Origin: Yamagishiella unicocca
Taxonomy: Eukaryota; Chlorophyta; Chlorophyceae; Chlamydomonadales; Volvocaceae
NCBI GenBank assembly: GCA_003116995.1
Contig: BDSL01000004.1
Span: 434,001-498,000 of the forward strand
Length of the DNA stretch: 64,000 bases
Direction of reading: 5' to 3'
A program made the position numbers and the translations under genes. This document shows, piece after piece, positions 22,170-32,819 of this stretch (position 1 is its first letter; every line of letters begins with the position of its first letter). The notes below the pieces were generated by a model, which was given only the letters and a program-made list of their open reading frames with translations, ran no database searches and was not told where the DNA came from.

Positions 22170-23888
22170 TTATTCTTCCAGCCCCTCGCCGCGCAGCAGT
22201 CCACCCTCCCGCTGTACAACCCGCTCGACGCGCCTCCTCATCGCAGTGGCGAACGCCGCCGCAGGATAGCCAGCCGGCTCACTCGCCTTAGCGCCGCCAG
22301 CGCCACCGCCGCCAACCTCGCCAGCGCTGTCGCTGAGTTCCGCAGCTCCCTTGGGGTTCACACCGCATGTGTTTGCGGCGCAGGGCCCCTCCCACTGCGC
22401 GACCGCCAGCTCTGACATCCAGGACGCCCTCAGATTGGACACCGCCTGCTGCCGCTGCGCCGTCACGATGCGTTCGCGTAGTGGCTGCAGGTCAGCGGCC
22501 AGGTCCAGAGGCAGCACGCGGCGGAGCACGGGCGGCCACGGCGGCAGACCCACCGATTCCAGCGCCAGGGACAGCGCCGCGGCGGCCACGTGACCTGGCG
22601 GCGCGGCGGAGCAGGCGGGGCACAGCAGTGACAGGTGCAGCAGGAACCCGGCCAGGTGCCGCACCGCGGTGCGGAGCGACACGGGCACCAGGCCCGCAGC
22701 GCTCCCCTGCCCGTCCTGCGTCGCTGCCGCCAACAGGCTGCGCAGGAAGTGGCGAGCTGTGGGCGCGCTGACTTGGTGCTGGGCCTGGACCGCGTGCTCA
22801 GCCACACGGGCGGTCATGTGCTCGACCTGCTTCACGCTATAGGCGTTCGCGCACATCTCAGCGAAGTGTCGGGGCTCCAGCAGCTCCTTCTGTGCCGCAT
22901 CCTGGGCTGACCGGGTTCGTGGCCTGGAGTCCGGCGCGCATTCCGGCACACGCCTCAGGGCTCCCGTAAAGGGGCATGAGTATTGCTTGATCCTGCCCTC
23001 GTACTGCATCTGCATCACCAACCGCAGGCAGCAGATACCGAGAATCTGCAGCCTGCACGAGAGGAGAGGGGCGCGGGTTGGTGTACGGAAGCAGTCAGTT
23101 GTAGGTTATCGGAGGTCGTACATCCACGCGTTGGGTGAGTCATTGGCGCCTCCCCTGGGCACAACGACCGATGCCAGCCAGCAACTTACACTTTCAGCAA
23201 CGGAATCGGCTTGGCGGTAAGGCAGGAGTCTAAGAGGCGTACGGCAAGGAAGACGTCAGCTCGGTCCAGGTGCCATGCGTGGGACACCTGCAGGTTGTGT
23301 CATCGGGCGGCGCGCAAGGGAGGGCCGAGAAATCCAAGGCAGGGAGGGGGACAATCTTCAGGCCAGCATCGCTGCACATCAGGTAAGTGTCGCTGCACGA
23401 AAAAGATGCGGGGCCGCTTGCGAGACGCGGACAAGCAAAGAGACATGGGGGAAGGGTTCCAGCAGCTGCCGGTGCGTGCGTGCATCTGCGCAACGCACCA
23501 GACTAGGGCAGCTGCGCACCTCTATCAGCCACTCAATTAGCTGTGCACGCCGCTGCTCAGTCACGGGCCCGCGCCAAGTCTTGGCTGGGTCGGCCGTTGC
23601 CTCCATCGCCGATTCCATGAGGAGAACTGCTCGTGTGATTTGCCCCCAGTACGAAATCGGTTCGGAAGCCGCATCTATTGCGCCCGCCGCAATGGCCGCA
23701 CGCGATGGCCAGTGCCGTTTGCAAAAGCCCTCCAGAGCTTGGGATTGGAGTGCGTGGAGCGCTGTGCATGACGAGAGGGCGTTGCACAGGCTTACGGGGT
23801 CGGCAGCAAGGCTGAGACATGCCAGTTGGAGTTCGATTGGCAGCTCAATGAGCTTGATCTTGCCAGCTGATGCACGGGCGACCTCCAT
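22170..23888 (-). CDS. F-box and cyclin-box protein resembling cyclin F
   Basis: Three exons join in phase: 23888-23520, 23287-23190 (acceptor CTGCAG, donor GTAAGT) and 23052-22170 (acceptor GTGCAG). From the ATG at 23886-23888 the product is 449 residues. Residues about 12-60 form an F-box-like segment starting LIELPIELQLACLSL. Residues about 108-190 form the first cyclin fold: RRAQLIEWLIE (compare MRAIL and DWLVEV), DVFLAVRLLDSCL, then LQILGICCLRL. After a Pro/Arg-rich insert come CANAYSVKQVEHM, PTARHFLRSLL and HVAAAALSLALE, typical of the second cyclin fold. Animal cyclin F has the same F-box-then-cyclin order and acts as an SCF ubiquitin-ligase receptor; by analogy this protein may select cell-cycle substrates. 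The frame stays open 45 codons before this ATG, so an upstream exon is possible. The usual SKYEE of cyclins is QMQYEG here. Confidence 0.75.
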
Positions 23889-25377
23889 GCTTGCAATCAG
23901 CCGCAGGGGCCTCTTGGAGAAGAGAATCCGTACCAAGCCGTTTTGCGCCCTTTCTAGCCGCACACGTTGCGAATCCTGGTGTTTAAGTAGAGGTCGGTCA
24001 AAGGTCGACGGATTGATCAAGCGGGGGCGGAATGAACATGTGCTCGACTACTTCTGACGCGGTGATGAAGGTGGGCGCAGCCGCGATTGACGAAGGCCTT
24101 TACGGCAATTAGTCTCCTACCTACAGCTAAACGTGGATAAGGCTTGAATGACAAAAACAGCCCGTGAAATCGCTGGGTGGCTTAATGAAGGCTGAGAGCG
24201 GGCTCCCTGGAGCATCTGCTCAACTTCCAGGTTTGTGTGACCGAGAAATTTGTGTAACGTCCACATACAAAATGATAACGCAAAGCCAAAGCTGTCCTTA
24301 TTCAGCAGTCTACGGCGTGGAAATTTGTCCCCAGGGCCCCAACTGCGCCATCTTTCGATAGGCAGGGAATAGGGCGATTTAAAACTTGAAATGGCGACGG
24401 CGACTTAGGCCCTGGCGACTTTGGCGACTTTGTGCGACTGTACGGCATGTACGGAAAACGTGTTTTCTTCTCCTTTCGGACTGTAACCCCTCAATTGTAG
24501 TAAAACCCGCTACGAACTGACATTTGGAGAGCTGAGACACGCCGTTGGACCTTTCTTCCGTTGCGGATTTGCGTTTATGCGAGTGTTCGTGGTTTGGTTG
24601 CTGCTCTTGCGCCTCCGGCTCGTACAGGCCTGTAACATGGGCAGGAGGGCAGCGAGGGCTAACGCAGCATTCACCGTGTGGCTCGCGATGCCTGGCTGGG
24701 AGTCCAGGGAACGGGTGACTGGAGTCCCTGACGGAAGGACACGTCAGCGGATACGAACCGAACACTACTGTCGTCGAGTCGAGCAATACGCCCCGAGTTC
24801 GGGTACCGGTATAAGCATGTAACACGTCGAGTACAGCGTAGCCCTTAATTACATTAGTTATGAAACGGCGACGGCGCCACACAAATCTGATTTACTTGGA
24901 CAAGCGACAGACAGTGCCTGCCGCCTATCGTGCCACAGGCCTCTCGGCTACAGAAGCTTTCAGCCTACGCTACTTCCGTAAGGCGCCTACGCAACCATTG
25001 TCCGAGTACGCATTGGCGTTACCTCGATCCGATTACGGATGAATCACTACACAACACGTGCGACACAAGCAAGCGCAAGAGTACCCAGCCCTTCAAGCGA
25101 TCTCTCCTCAACCAAGGAACGGTGGACATGCAAGCCCCCTATACCTGACTGCGCTAGCCACACAATACGCACAGCCAGTCTTACTTTTATGTATCCCGAC
25201 CAAGACAGCGTGCCTAAAGAAGTAATGGGGCGGTACTATGGATCCGTCCTGACGCGGCAACAGGCTATGAAGTGGCCGCTGACAATGCGCACGCAAACTT
25301 GCGGCTCAGCGGTAAATCCACAGACTCTTTACCCACGGTTCAGTAGTAACTTGATTCCCGCACCCTTTTAACACTGC
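23889..25377. other. Region between the F-box cyclin and the membrane-protein gene
   Basis: 23889-24040 remains open in the cyclin frame and may be 5' coding or leader. The rest has only short unsupported frames. TTACA at 24848 (TGTAA on the minus strand) is a possible poly(A) signal for the gene ending at 25378. Confidence 0.4.
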
Positions 25378-27606
25378 TCAGCAGGTCACTGCCGGCAGCA
25401 TGGCGACCACGGGCGCAGCAGCCACACCCACATCGCGTCCCCGAACCACTACGACCGCGTCGCGCTTGCTGCCAACCTGCCGCCCAGTCCGCATCCTGAC
25501 ACGGAACTGCAGCTGCGGATACCGCTGTCCCGTCGCGGGAAGCGGCCGCGACCCGGCCCGAACAGTCGCCGCGCACGGCAACTCGTTTTCACCCTCCTGC
25601 GCCATCCACGCAGCGGTGCTGCTGGATGTGGTCGTCATCAGGCTGCGGTCTAGCGGCTGAGCGGACAGCAGCATAGAGGCCACGGGTAAGGCGTTGGGCT
25701 GACGTCCACCAGCGGCCGGCCGGCCGGCGCTGACCGCCGACGCTCTCGCTAGGCCACTGAGCTCCTCCTTGGCCTGGGACAGCATGCGCTTGCGCTCCAT
25801 CTTGGCGCCCATGGCCTGGCCCGCGATGGCGGCGCAGATGGTGAAGAGAATGGCGTACTTGGGCATGATGACGGCCTTGCGGAGCATTGCGATGAACGGA
25901 ATCGTCTACGGAGGGGCGGTAGCGAAGGGAACAAGTCAGCAAAAAGAGGCCAGGAAGCCAGCAACTTGAGAGTCGAGCAGTGAAACAAATACGGTTCGCA
26001 GGCCGGCCTGTCTAGTGAGTGTTTCCCCCGGTGTATCGACGCATTTCGTCAGGACCATTTCCCGAGGGTACGGCTCTGCACACCCTCGTTGTCCGAAACC
26101 ACCAACTTAACAGGCCACCACAGGCTAAACGGAAAACCTAAAATGTCATGCAACCTGCTGGCATCGACATCGACGCAACCGTCACCGTGGACGACCGTCA
26201 CACGCAGCCAGCCACCACTCACCGCGTGGACAGCGAGGAACCACTGCGAAGAAAACTTGTCCGTGTGCTCCCGCCACATGCCTAAGAGAAGTGCAGGGCA
26301 GGCGCCAACTCAGGGCACTGTCGGACGCGAACGCTTTTGGAACACGACACCATTGCACGCCTAGACAACGTTTCGTTGCAGTCCTCGTTAGACGCGCCCT
26401 CAGCAAGCGCGCCCTCCTTAGACGCGCTTGCTGAGGCCGCGCGATGCAGCCCCGCGCAACAAGGGCGTACACCTCCTGGTGAGGAGCCGTGTGTCCAAGC
26501 AACAAGGTGGCACCCCCCTCATTGAGGGGTTAGCGAGCCATCCGGAACGTCGCAAATGAAGGCCCATCCTTAACCCCGCACGCCATTTTTACACCCCCAC
26601 CACACCAAATGCCCATCTGGATGACTCACCGCAAGGCACGTTCAATGCTGCCGCGGTCATTGCAACCGCCAAGAGTTTTATAGGAAGAGCCTGTGGCCGC
26701 AGCTCCCGCACCGGCCGTGTCGCTGCCAGAACCGCCCGCATCTTGATGATAGGCTCCGGGCACACCAGATGGCCCTGCTTAGTGAATACTATGCCAGCCA
26801 GCGGGCCGAGAGCTCTGCGTAGCGGGCACTTGCCAGAACTGCTCGCGCTGCCAGTGTGCATCCCAGAAGCGCCCGGGCTACCCAGCCCGGGACCCGGGAC
26901 CCCTCCGTGAAGATTGTTATGCTGCTGTTGGGGCTGTTGGGGCGGTTTACGCTGATGAGCCCGGTGCTGCTGGAGGTGCTGCTGGAACAAGTGGTGAATG
27001 TTAAACTACATTGCAGGGCAGCGGAACAAGGCACGCGTCGTTCGAGTTAGTGCACAAATATTCGCAAATTGCATAGCAGCAGAAATGAAAAACACATGAC
27101 ACATAATCCAAAAACGCAGAACAACATGCCGACACTTCATCCGGTACAATCAGAGAGCACCTCGCGACTGCCACTAAGCTTACCCAGTTGCTTCCCCAAG
27201 ACATCGACATTGATGCCAGTGGTGCAGCCGCGAACAGCGGCGCGATGAAACCGGTGGGGGCGCTTAGGCCCGTCCCGGACCCAAAAGGGCACGTGGGCCG
27301 CTGCAAGTCCTTCTCCGGTGCCGCGGCTGGAAGCTCCACAGGATAGAGAACCTTGGGTACTGAGCGGGCAAGGTGTGGGAGCGGCAGCACTCCGCCGCGC
27401 CCATGGAACAAAGCAAACGTGCTGGAGAAATCAGCATCGTAGTCCTCCGCCAGCAGAGGCCGGTACAAAGTGCCATGACCGGCAGGCTTGGACGCAAGGC
27501 TGCTTGCGTACTCCTCGCCATGCGTCTGGGCAATGTTATGGAGGAAGGGACACTTCTTCATGGCAAAGCCGACAACCTCCGGCCCCGAGGGACACTGCGA
27601 CTCCAT
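25378..27606 (-). CDS. Conserved-looking plant/algal-type membrane protein, family not recognised
   Basis: Four exons join in phase: 27606-27184 (ATG at 27604-27606; donor GTAAGC), 26981-26630 (donor GTGAGT), 26281-26223 (acceptor TTAG; donor GTGAGT) and 25905-25378. The product is about 453 residues. The N-terminus has two Cys-Pro-Phe motifs (KCPFLHNIAQ, TCPFGSG), then a Gln/His-rich linker. The core runs from KCPLRRALGPLAGI through LPIKLLAVAMTAAALNVPCG and MWREHTDKFSSQWFLAVHA to PFIAMLRKAVIMPKYAILFT and ICAAIAGQAMGAKMERKR. It contains two hydrophobic spans followed by a positively charged segment. The tail is Ser/Ala/Arg-rich. The core reads like one conserved domain, and the short third exon carries its most distinctive motif. 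Transport or anchoring would be inference. A 3-bp choice at the exon-2 acceptor (26981 or 26978) is open. Confidence 0.7.
26398..26436. repeat. 14-bp inverted repeat in an intron
   Basis: CCTCAGCAAGCGCG (26398-26411) pairs with 26423-26436 across an 11-nt loop, in the intron between exons 2 and 3 of the membrane-protein gene. A direct repeat TTAGACGCGC also flanks it. Confidence 0.75.
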
Positions 27607-28889
27607 GATAGGAAGCGTTATAAGCTAGCAATATACTTGAGGAAGAACTAGTGAGAAACATTTGCGCACAAGACGTCACTATTGCATTTGCTGTACGACT
27701 TTGCGTCATGGTTAGCGGCTTCACGATGTACTTTTGTTGGCAAGCAGAAACGTGGTTACGTACGTATTACACGTCCGCAATCCCTTGCTCTGTATGTGGC
27801 TTGCATGTCGTGGTATACGCATGTCTCATACACGCCGCGTTCTCGCGTCGCTACCTTGCCAACTTCTAAGTAAACGCCCCATTGCTCTGCATATGGCTTT
27901 GCTCGCACATCGGTTGCGTATGGCATATACAATGTTACTTGCGCACACAGGAAAAGCCTCAACCTGGAAGCGCACCGTCGCTGCGCGTATATTTCTCCCC
28001 GGCACAATGGCCTGAGCAGCACTGCAGCCCACCTCGATATAATCAAGGAGTCATCTGCTCTATAAAATAGCTTTGAAAATACTAGGCTGACCATTAGAGG
28101 CCAACCTGTTCACATAACCCGCAGAATGACACCAGGCGACAAGTACAGGCATGGATGCCAGCTAATGGTGCCCATGCATTACCCTAGGGAGGTGCGGGTG
28201 TTCGCCGTGGCCCGCTACCCAGCAAGATAAGCGGCCGGACGAAGCATGATCCTCTGGCATATTGCAGCAGCAGCCAGCGGGCTGCTGTCGTGTCTGCTGG
28301 CTGACTGGCAGCGGTAATGCGCCCGAGGGGACGGCATGTGGTCGCCAGGGCGGGGTGCAGTCAACGCACCAGCCTTGCGAGGTGCCCAAAATGCAATGTG
28401 TCGCCTGTTCCGCTCGTTGGACTCGTAGAAGCCAGCAGCGGGGCGCTGAGGCAGCCGATGTAGGGAGGCTGCGGTATGTACTTCGGGGGCCGCTGGGAGA
28501 CGCAAGCTGTACAGTGGTGTGAGCTCCAGCAATCTCGGCTGGGTGACCGGCAGTAAGGACTGCGGGTCCCTCACAGCGGTTAGCTGCACTGGGTGTTCAG
28601 TGGGTTCGGTGGGAACGCCGCTGCGGCAAAAGCAGCACCGCCGCTGACGCCAACTCCCGCGGGGGCAGCTGCAGCTGCAGCATCGGCGATTGCATTGGCC
28701 GAATGGCAGTGCCGGGGTGGTTGGGGCGTGGCCCCAATTTAGCGGCCGCGCAGGGTGCAGCGCCTTTCCAGATCCGTACCGTCGAGGCGGAGCAATCCGG
28801 GCTTTTCCGTTGTCTGCTTTCCGCCTCATTAATCCACATCGCTGCGAGGTCAACCGGAACGCTGTGTCCCAGCTGTGCAGCACCGCGGC
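27607..28889. other. Spacer between KTI12 and the membrane-protein gene
   Basis: Includes the upstream region of the membrane-protein gene and the 3' region of KTI12. A 222-codon minus-strand frame (28883-28215) lies in the probable KTI12 3' UTR and has no protein-like features. Nothing else seen. Confidence 0.4.
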
Positions 28890-30984
28890 TCAAACGTACG
28901 CGCCTCCACCCGCCTCGCCTCCACCACCACCTGCATCGGCCGCCAGGTTGGTTCGCAGGTAGTCCACAAACATCCGCCGCGCGGCGGCTGCGTCCTGGAG
29001 GCGCGCAAAGGTAATCTTGGTGGCCAGCTTTAGGAAGGAGCGCTTGTGGCGCCGCAGCTCCGCCAGCGTCACGGCGCGGCGGAGCTCAAGCTCCAGGGGA
29101 GGACCGCCGCCGCCGGCGGCGGGGGCAAAGCGCACCACTTCCGCGGCCCCGCCCGCCGCGGCCGCCTGCGCCTCGACGATGGCATTCACCACAACCTGCG
29201 AGGCGAGGCCAGGGTGGCGGGATCAGGGGAGCCCTGGTGGAAGGGAGTGGCCTCACGCCCCTGCCAAGTGAATCACTAGCGGCTATGGGGTAGATGCCAT
29301 AGGGTTTGGGACCGACACAAGCGGCTAGCAACCGTCGCCGCTTGGCGCAATTTTAACCTGGTTGCAACAGGACAGATCCACCTCTGCCAGCCCCCAGTCC
29401 TCCCTGCGCACCTGCGCTGCCTGGTCGATCTCGTGCAGCGTGTTGGTGGCCAGCAGCGCCGGGGTTGAGGTGGCCATGGTCGGTGTCAAGTCACGGGCGA
29501 GCTGCGGGGTGCGCGCCACGTAACGACGCGAGAGAGATGTCAGCCTAGGGTTTTCCACTTTACCGGTAGGAAAACATTTCCTACCGGTACCACGAAGTCT
29601 ATGCGAGGGCTAATCCTAAGACGCACAACTTCTTTGGATTGATTTCCAGTAGCACGCACGTTTTCCTATCTACGTTTCGAATTTCCTTCGTCGTTGCCAT
29701 GAACCAAAGCGCCTGCAGAACCGCATACTTCTCTGAGCCCGGGTGGGGTGTAGCAATCCACGGGCCGTGCGGAACCTACCCGCGCCTGCACGTTGGCCTG
29801 CTCCTCCGTCATGGCGCGCACCACCGCCGCTAGCACGTCCGCCTCGGCCTCCGCGCCGTCGCCGCCGCTGCTGCAGCCAACGCCAGCTGCGTTTGAAGGG
29901 CAGATTGACAGCCGTTCATCAGCACGTGTTTTTGAGTGCAGCTTGGGCAACCAGCCCCAACCCACATCGTGTCCCTCCTTTAGTCGCTTTCATACCACCT
30001 TTCCTTACCGTCTACGTTGGCATATCACCTTTTACATTACGATTCAGCAGCGCTTCCGCTCCGTCTAGTCGCCTCCCATCTCATCTGGGCCACCATCTTC
30101 AAAGCCCTTGGTTTGTCGGCCGCGGATTCGCGGATTATCCTTCCCCACCTCTAAAGCTGCACTACTCGTGTGCACTCGTGCTAGTTAATGCCCTGCCTAC
30201 AGTTTCTTCTGCTTACCGACATCACCGCCGTCGCTCATCCTTCCCTAACACGCAATACGCCCCTCCCTAATCCTTACGTTCCTCGGCTGCACTGCCTCCC
30301 TGCTTGCAACCTACCCGCGGGGTGCACGGTGAACAGCGGAGAGTCCCAGCGGTTGCGCGCATCAGGCCGCTCAAAGCGGCCAGCCAGGTCGTCGAAGCTG
30401 CAGCAGCGCCACGCGAGATAGTGCGGTGTTAGCGGCGTCGGCATACGACAGCAGCGCCAGGAATGGCCACCGAGTCTCAATGGGAGCAGGGGGGTCACGA
30501 ACCATACTACGGTTATCCCAAGCCGACCAGCCAATCGACCAGCAAGCCTGCTCCGCTCCCCCAGATTCCCTCGCAAAGCAGCTACCTACATCTCCTGCTG
30601 GTAGCGCTCCCCCTCGGCCCTCGCGGTGTTCCACGTCTTGCACGTGTCCGTGTCCGTGTCGACATGCACCTACGTGAACGCACAGCAGCAAGCTCGTGTG
30701 AGCTGGTTAAGACGCTGCACAGGAGGACGGGCGATGAGCTTGCAGCGCCGGCACCGGCACCGCAAGCGCTAGAGCAGTTTTACGTTCGGCATCCACGCGA
30801 TGAGGACTACGAGGTCAGCGTGGTACGTGCGGGAGGTCGCGGCCTTCGTTTAAACCCCGCGCGGCCCACCCAGTGCGCCTGTACCCACCATACAGTAGCG
30901 CGTCCCTGCTGCTCGTGCGACGCACCATAGCTCGTACCGGTATCCCTGCATGAGGTAAACCACGAGGACCGTCCTTAGCGACGT

Positions 30985-31034
<50 letters not shown>

Positions 31035-32144
31035 TTGCACGAAAAGCACTGCCATCTTGCGCATAAGACGACAGACGTCGGTTGGCATCAGTGCTCCATG
31101 CGGGCCGATGCGGATTCGAGGGCTCCCACAGCGCAAGAGGCATCCGACGACTCCACTGCTCCCGACGTGAGGAAGCCTGTTGAATTACATCCTCCAGCCC
31201 CCAGAGTACACATCCCCCGCATGCAAGTTGCAAGATGCAAGTCCGCGGGACTCTCACCTTGATGTTGTTGATCGAATCGAGGATGGTGACGCTCTTGCGG
31301 CCCACCACCCGCTCCACCTGCGACTTGAGTTTCGCGCGCGTGTTTTTTTCATTAAAGACGCCTGCACAGCAATCGAATGCAGGGGTGCGGCGCAAGACAG
31401 GTGCACAGTGGGTCGGCCGGGTGGTGGCCTCGCCCTGGTAGGATTCGCAGAGTGGTAGGATTCATGGAGTGTGCCGTGTCGTGGGGTGGCGGATATCGTT
31501 ATACCGCAGCGTGGTCAGGTTCAAGGGGCCCTGGGTGTTGGGGTGGTTTGGGGGCCCGGCATTGGCGCAGTTGGGTTCCCCAGCAAGGTGAGCCAGAAGC
31601 CAGATATAACGCCTTTGGACGTAGGGACACTGTGCTATGTGTGTTAGAAGGGCTGCCAGGGCTTAGGAGATCCCCATGAAGTGTCGTCCGGTTCGTGCGG
31701 CAGGGACGGCTGGGCCGGGACGGGCGGTTAAGGCCACGATTCAAGAGCCACGGTCGAACGAGTGCATGGGCTTGAAGGGCTTGCGTGCACGGCACGCGAG
31801 TCTGCTACCGGAGCTTTGGGTGTGCACAGGCGGCGTGCTTGTGCAGTCAACCCCCGGACCCGGGTTTCAAGGTATGTCGCCCTCGCCTCATACTGCCGTG
31901 GGTGGCAGTTGGCTTATGAACACGTACGCATGTGTTGCTTTGATCGAGTGGCCCGAATTGAGGACTTGGGGGCGCCGCGCGTGGACCCCGCCCAACCTGA
32001 GTATGCGGCGTTCCGGTCCAGGTGCAGCGAAGGTTCGTCCACAAGCTCCACGGCAAGCCCAACCGTATGGAACAATTCAGCTAGTTTAGCAGCAACGCCG
32101 CTCTTGCCGCAGCATGGCTGCCCGCATAGCACGATTAAGGGCAT
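28890..32144 (-). CDS. KTI12: KTI12-like P-loop protein, Elongator-associated
   Basis: Eight exons join in phase: 32144-31997, 31361-31258, 30945-30889, 30669-30590, 30397-30315, 29886-29780, 29501-29412 and 29195-28890. They encode 324 residues, close to the family's usual length. MPLIVLCGQP begins the protein, with the Walker A loop GQPCCGKS at 8-15. ILDSINNIK and GYRYELWC (76-92) match the family's DSLNYIKGFRYELYC region. RFERPDARNRWDSPLF (137-152) is the KTI12 signature. The C-terminus has TLAELRRHKRSFLKL and FVDYLRTNL, as in yeast Kti12. KTI12 is an ATPase that binds tRNA and Elongator and supports 5-methoxycarbonylmethyl-type modification of wobble uridines. It is arranged head to head with the bromodomain gene, 675 bp between the two ATGs. 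The exon-1 donor is GTTGGG, slightly unusual. I am confident of the identity. Confidence 0.93.
30986..31033 (+). repeat. AGC trinucleotide microsatellite
   Basis: Sixteen uninterrupted AGC units in the intron between exons 2 and 3 of KTI12. Confidence 0.95.
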
Positions 32145-32819
32145 TGGAACGCACAAGAAAGCTGGTGAGTAAAGAAGAAAAGATACGCGTGACGATAACG
32201 CATCAAGTTTATATGCATGAGTTTAGGTCTGGCCTCTACTTCAAGTACGGGTTGCGCTGACCGCGGCCGGACGTTAGCCTGCCAGCCCGACTTTCACGCC
32301 TGGTATCATAACAATGTACAGATTATGTCTATTAAGGAACACTGGTTTGACCGCAACTAGGCGGGTTGTGCATATCTGTTGTCCTTTTAGCTGCTCCCAG
32401 CCCTGATCCGCCAACATGCTGTAAGCTCTTTCCAAGACTACTGCCCCACGGCTATAGGTGAAGCTTGAGTACTGTAGGAGACGTTGAACGCGTCACTTCT
32501 ATCCTTCTCGGAAACCTGGGGTTGGCGTGTTCGGAGGGCTTCATCCCTTCCGCTTCAGCTGGAGCGCTGGCGCCTCGCGGATTAGCAAGGCAGCAGTTAT
32601 ACATGAAAAAATAGTTAACAATAGAGGCAGCTCAGTTGGTCTGAGGCCGCCCGAGCGGGCGAACCCCTTGGGCGGACCAGCGTCAACCCCGCCATTTTGG
32701 GGGCGTTGTCTCAGTCGACTGTCGGGGTGACACATCTCTCAGACGGTGGCTGCCATCCTGGTCTAGAGGGTGACACTGGCGCTCTTTGCAAGCGTTGAGA
32801 GCGCCGCACGGCGCGGGCT
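32145..32819. other. Divergent intergenic region between KTI12 and the bromodomain gene
   Basis: A shared upstream region of 675 bp. It includes a GC-rich self-complementary stretch around 32615-32735 with a weak tRNA A-box-like string. No clear TATA box was identified for either gene. Confidence 0.45.

Noticed and set aside
28215..28883. 222-codon minus-strand frame after the KTI12 stop
   Set aside because: Cys/Arg/Pro-rich with no ordered segment, and located in the expected 3' UTR.
32613..32735. tRNA-like string (GCAGCTCAGTTGGT resembling an A-box) upstream of the bromodomain gene
   Set aside because: No consistent B-box spacing or cloverleaf could be drawn. GC-rich self-complementarity explains the impression; a tRNA-derived SINE head remains possible but unsupported.
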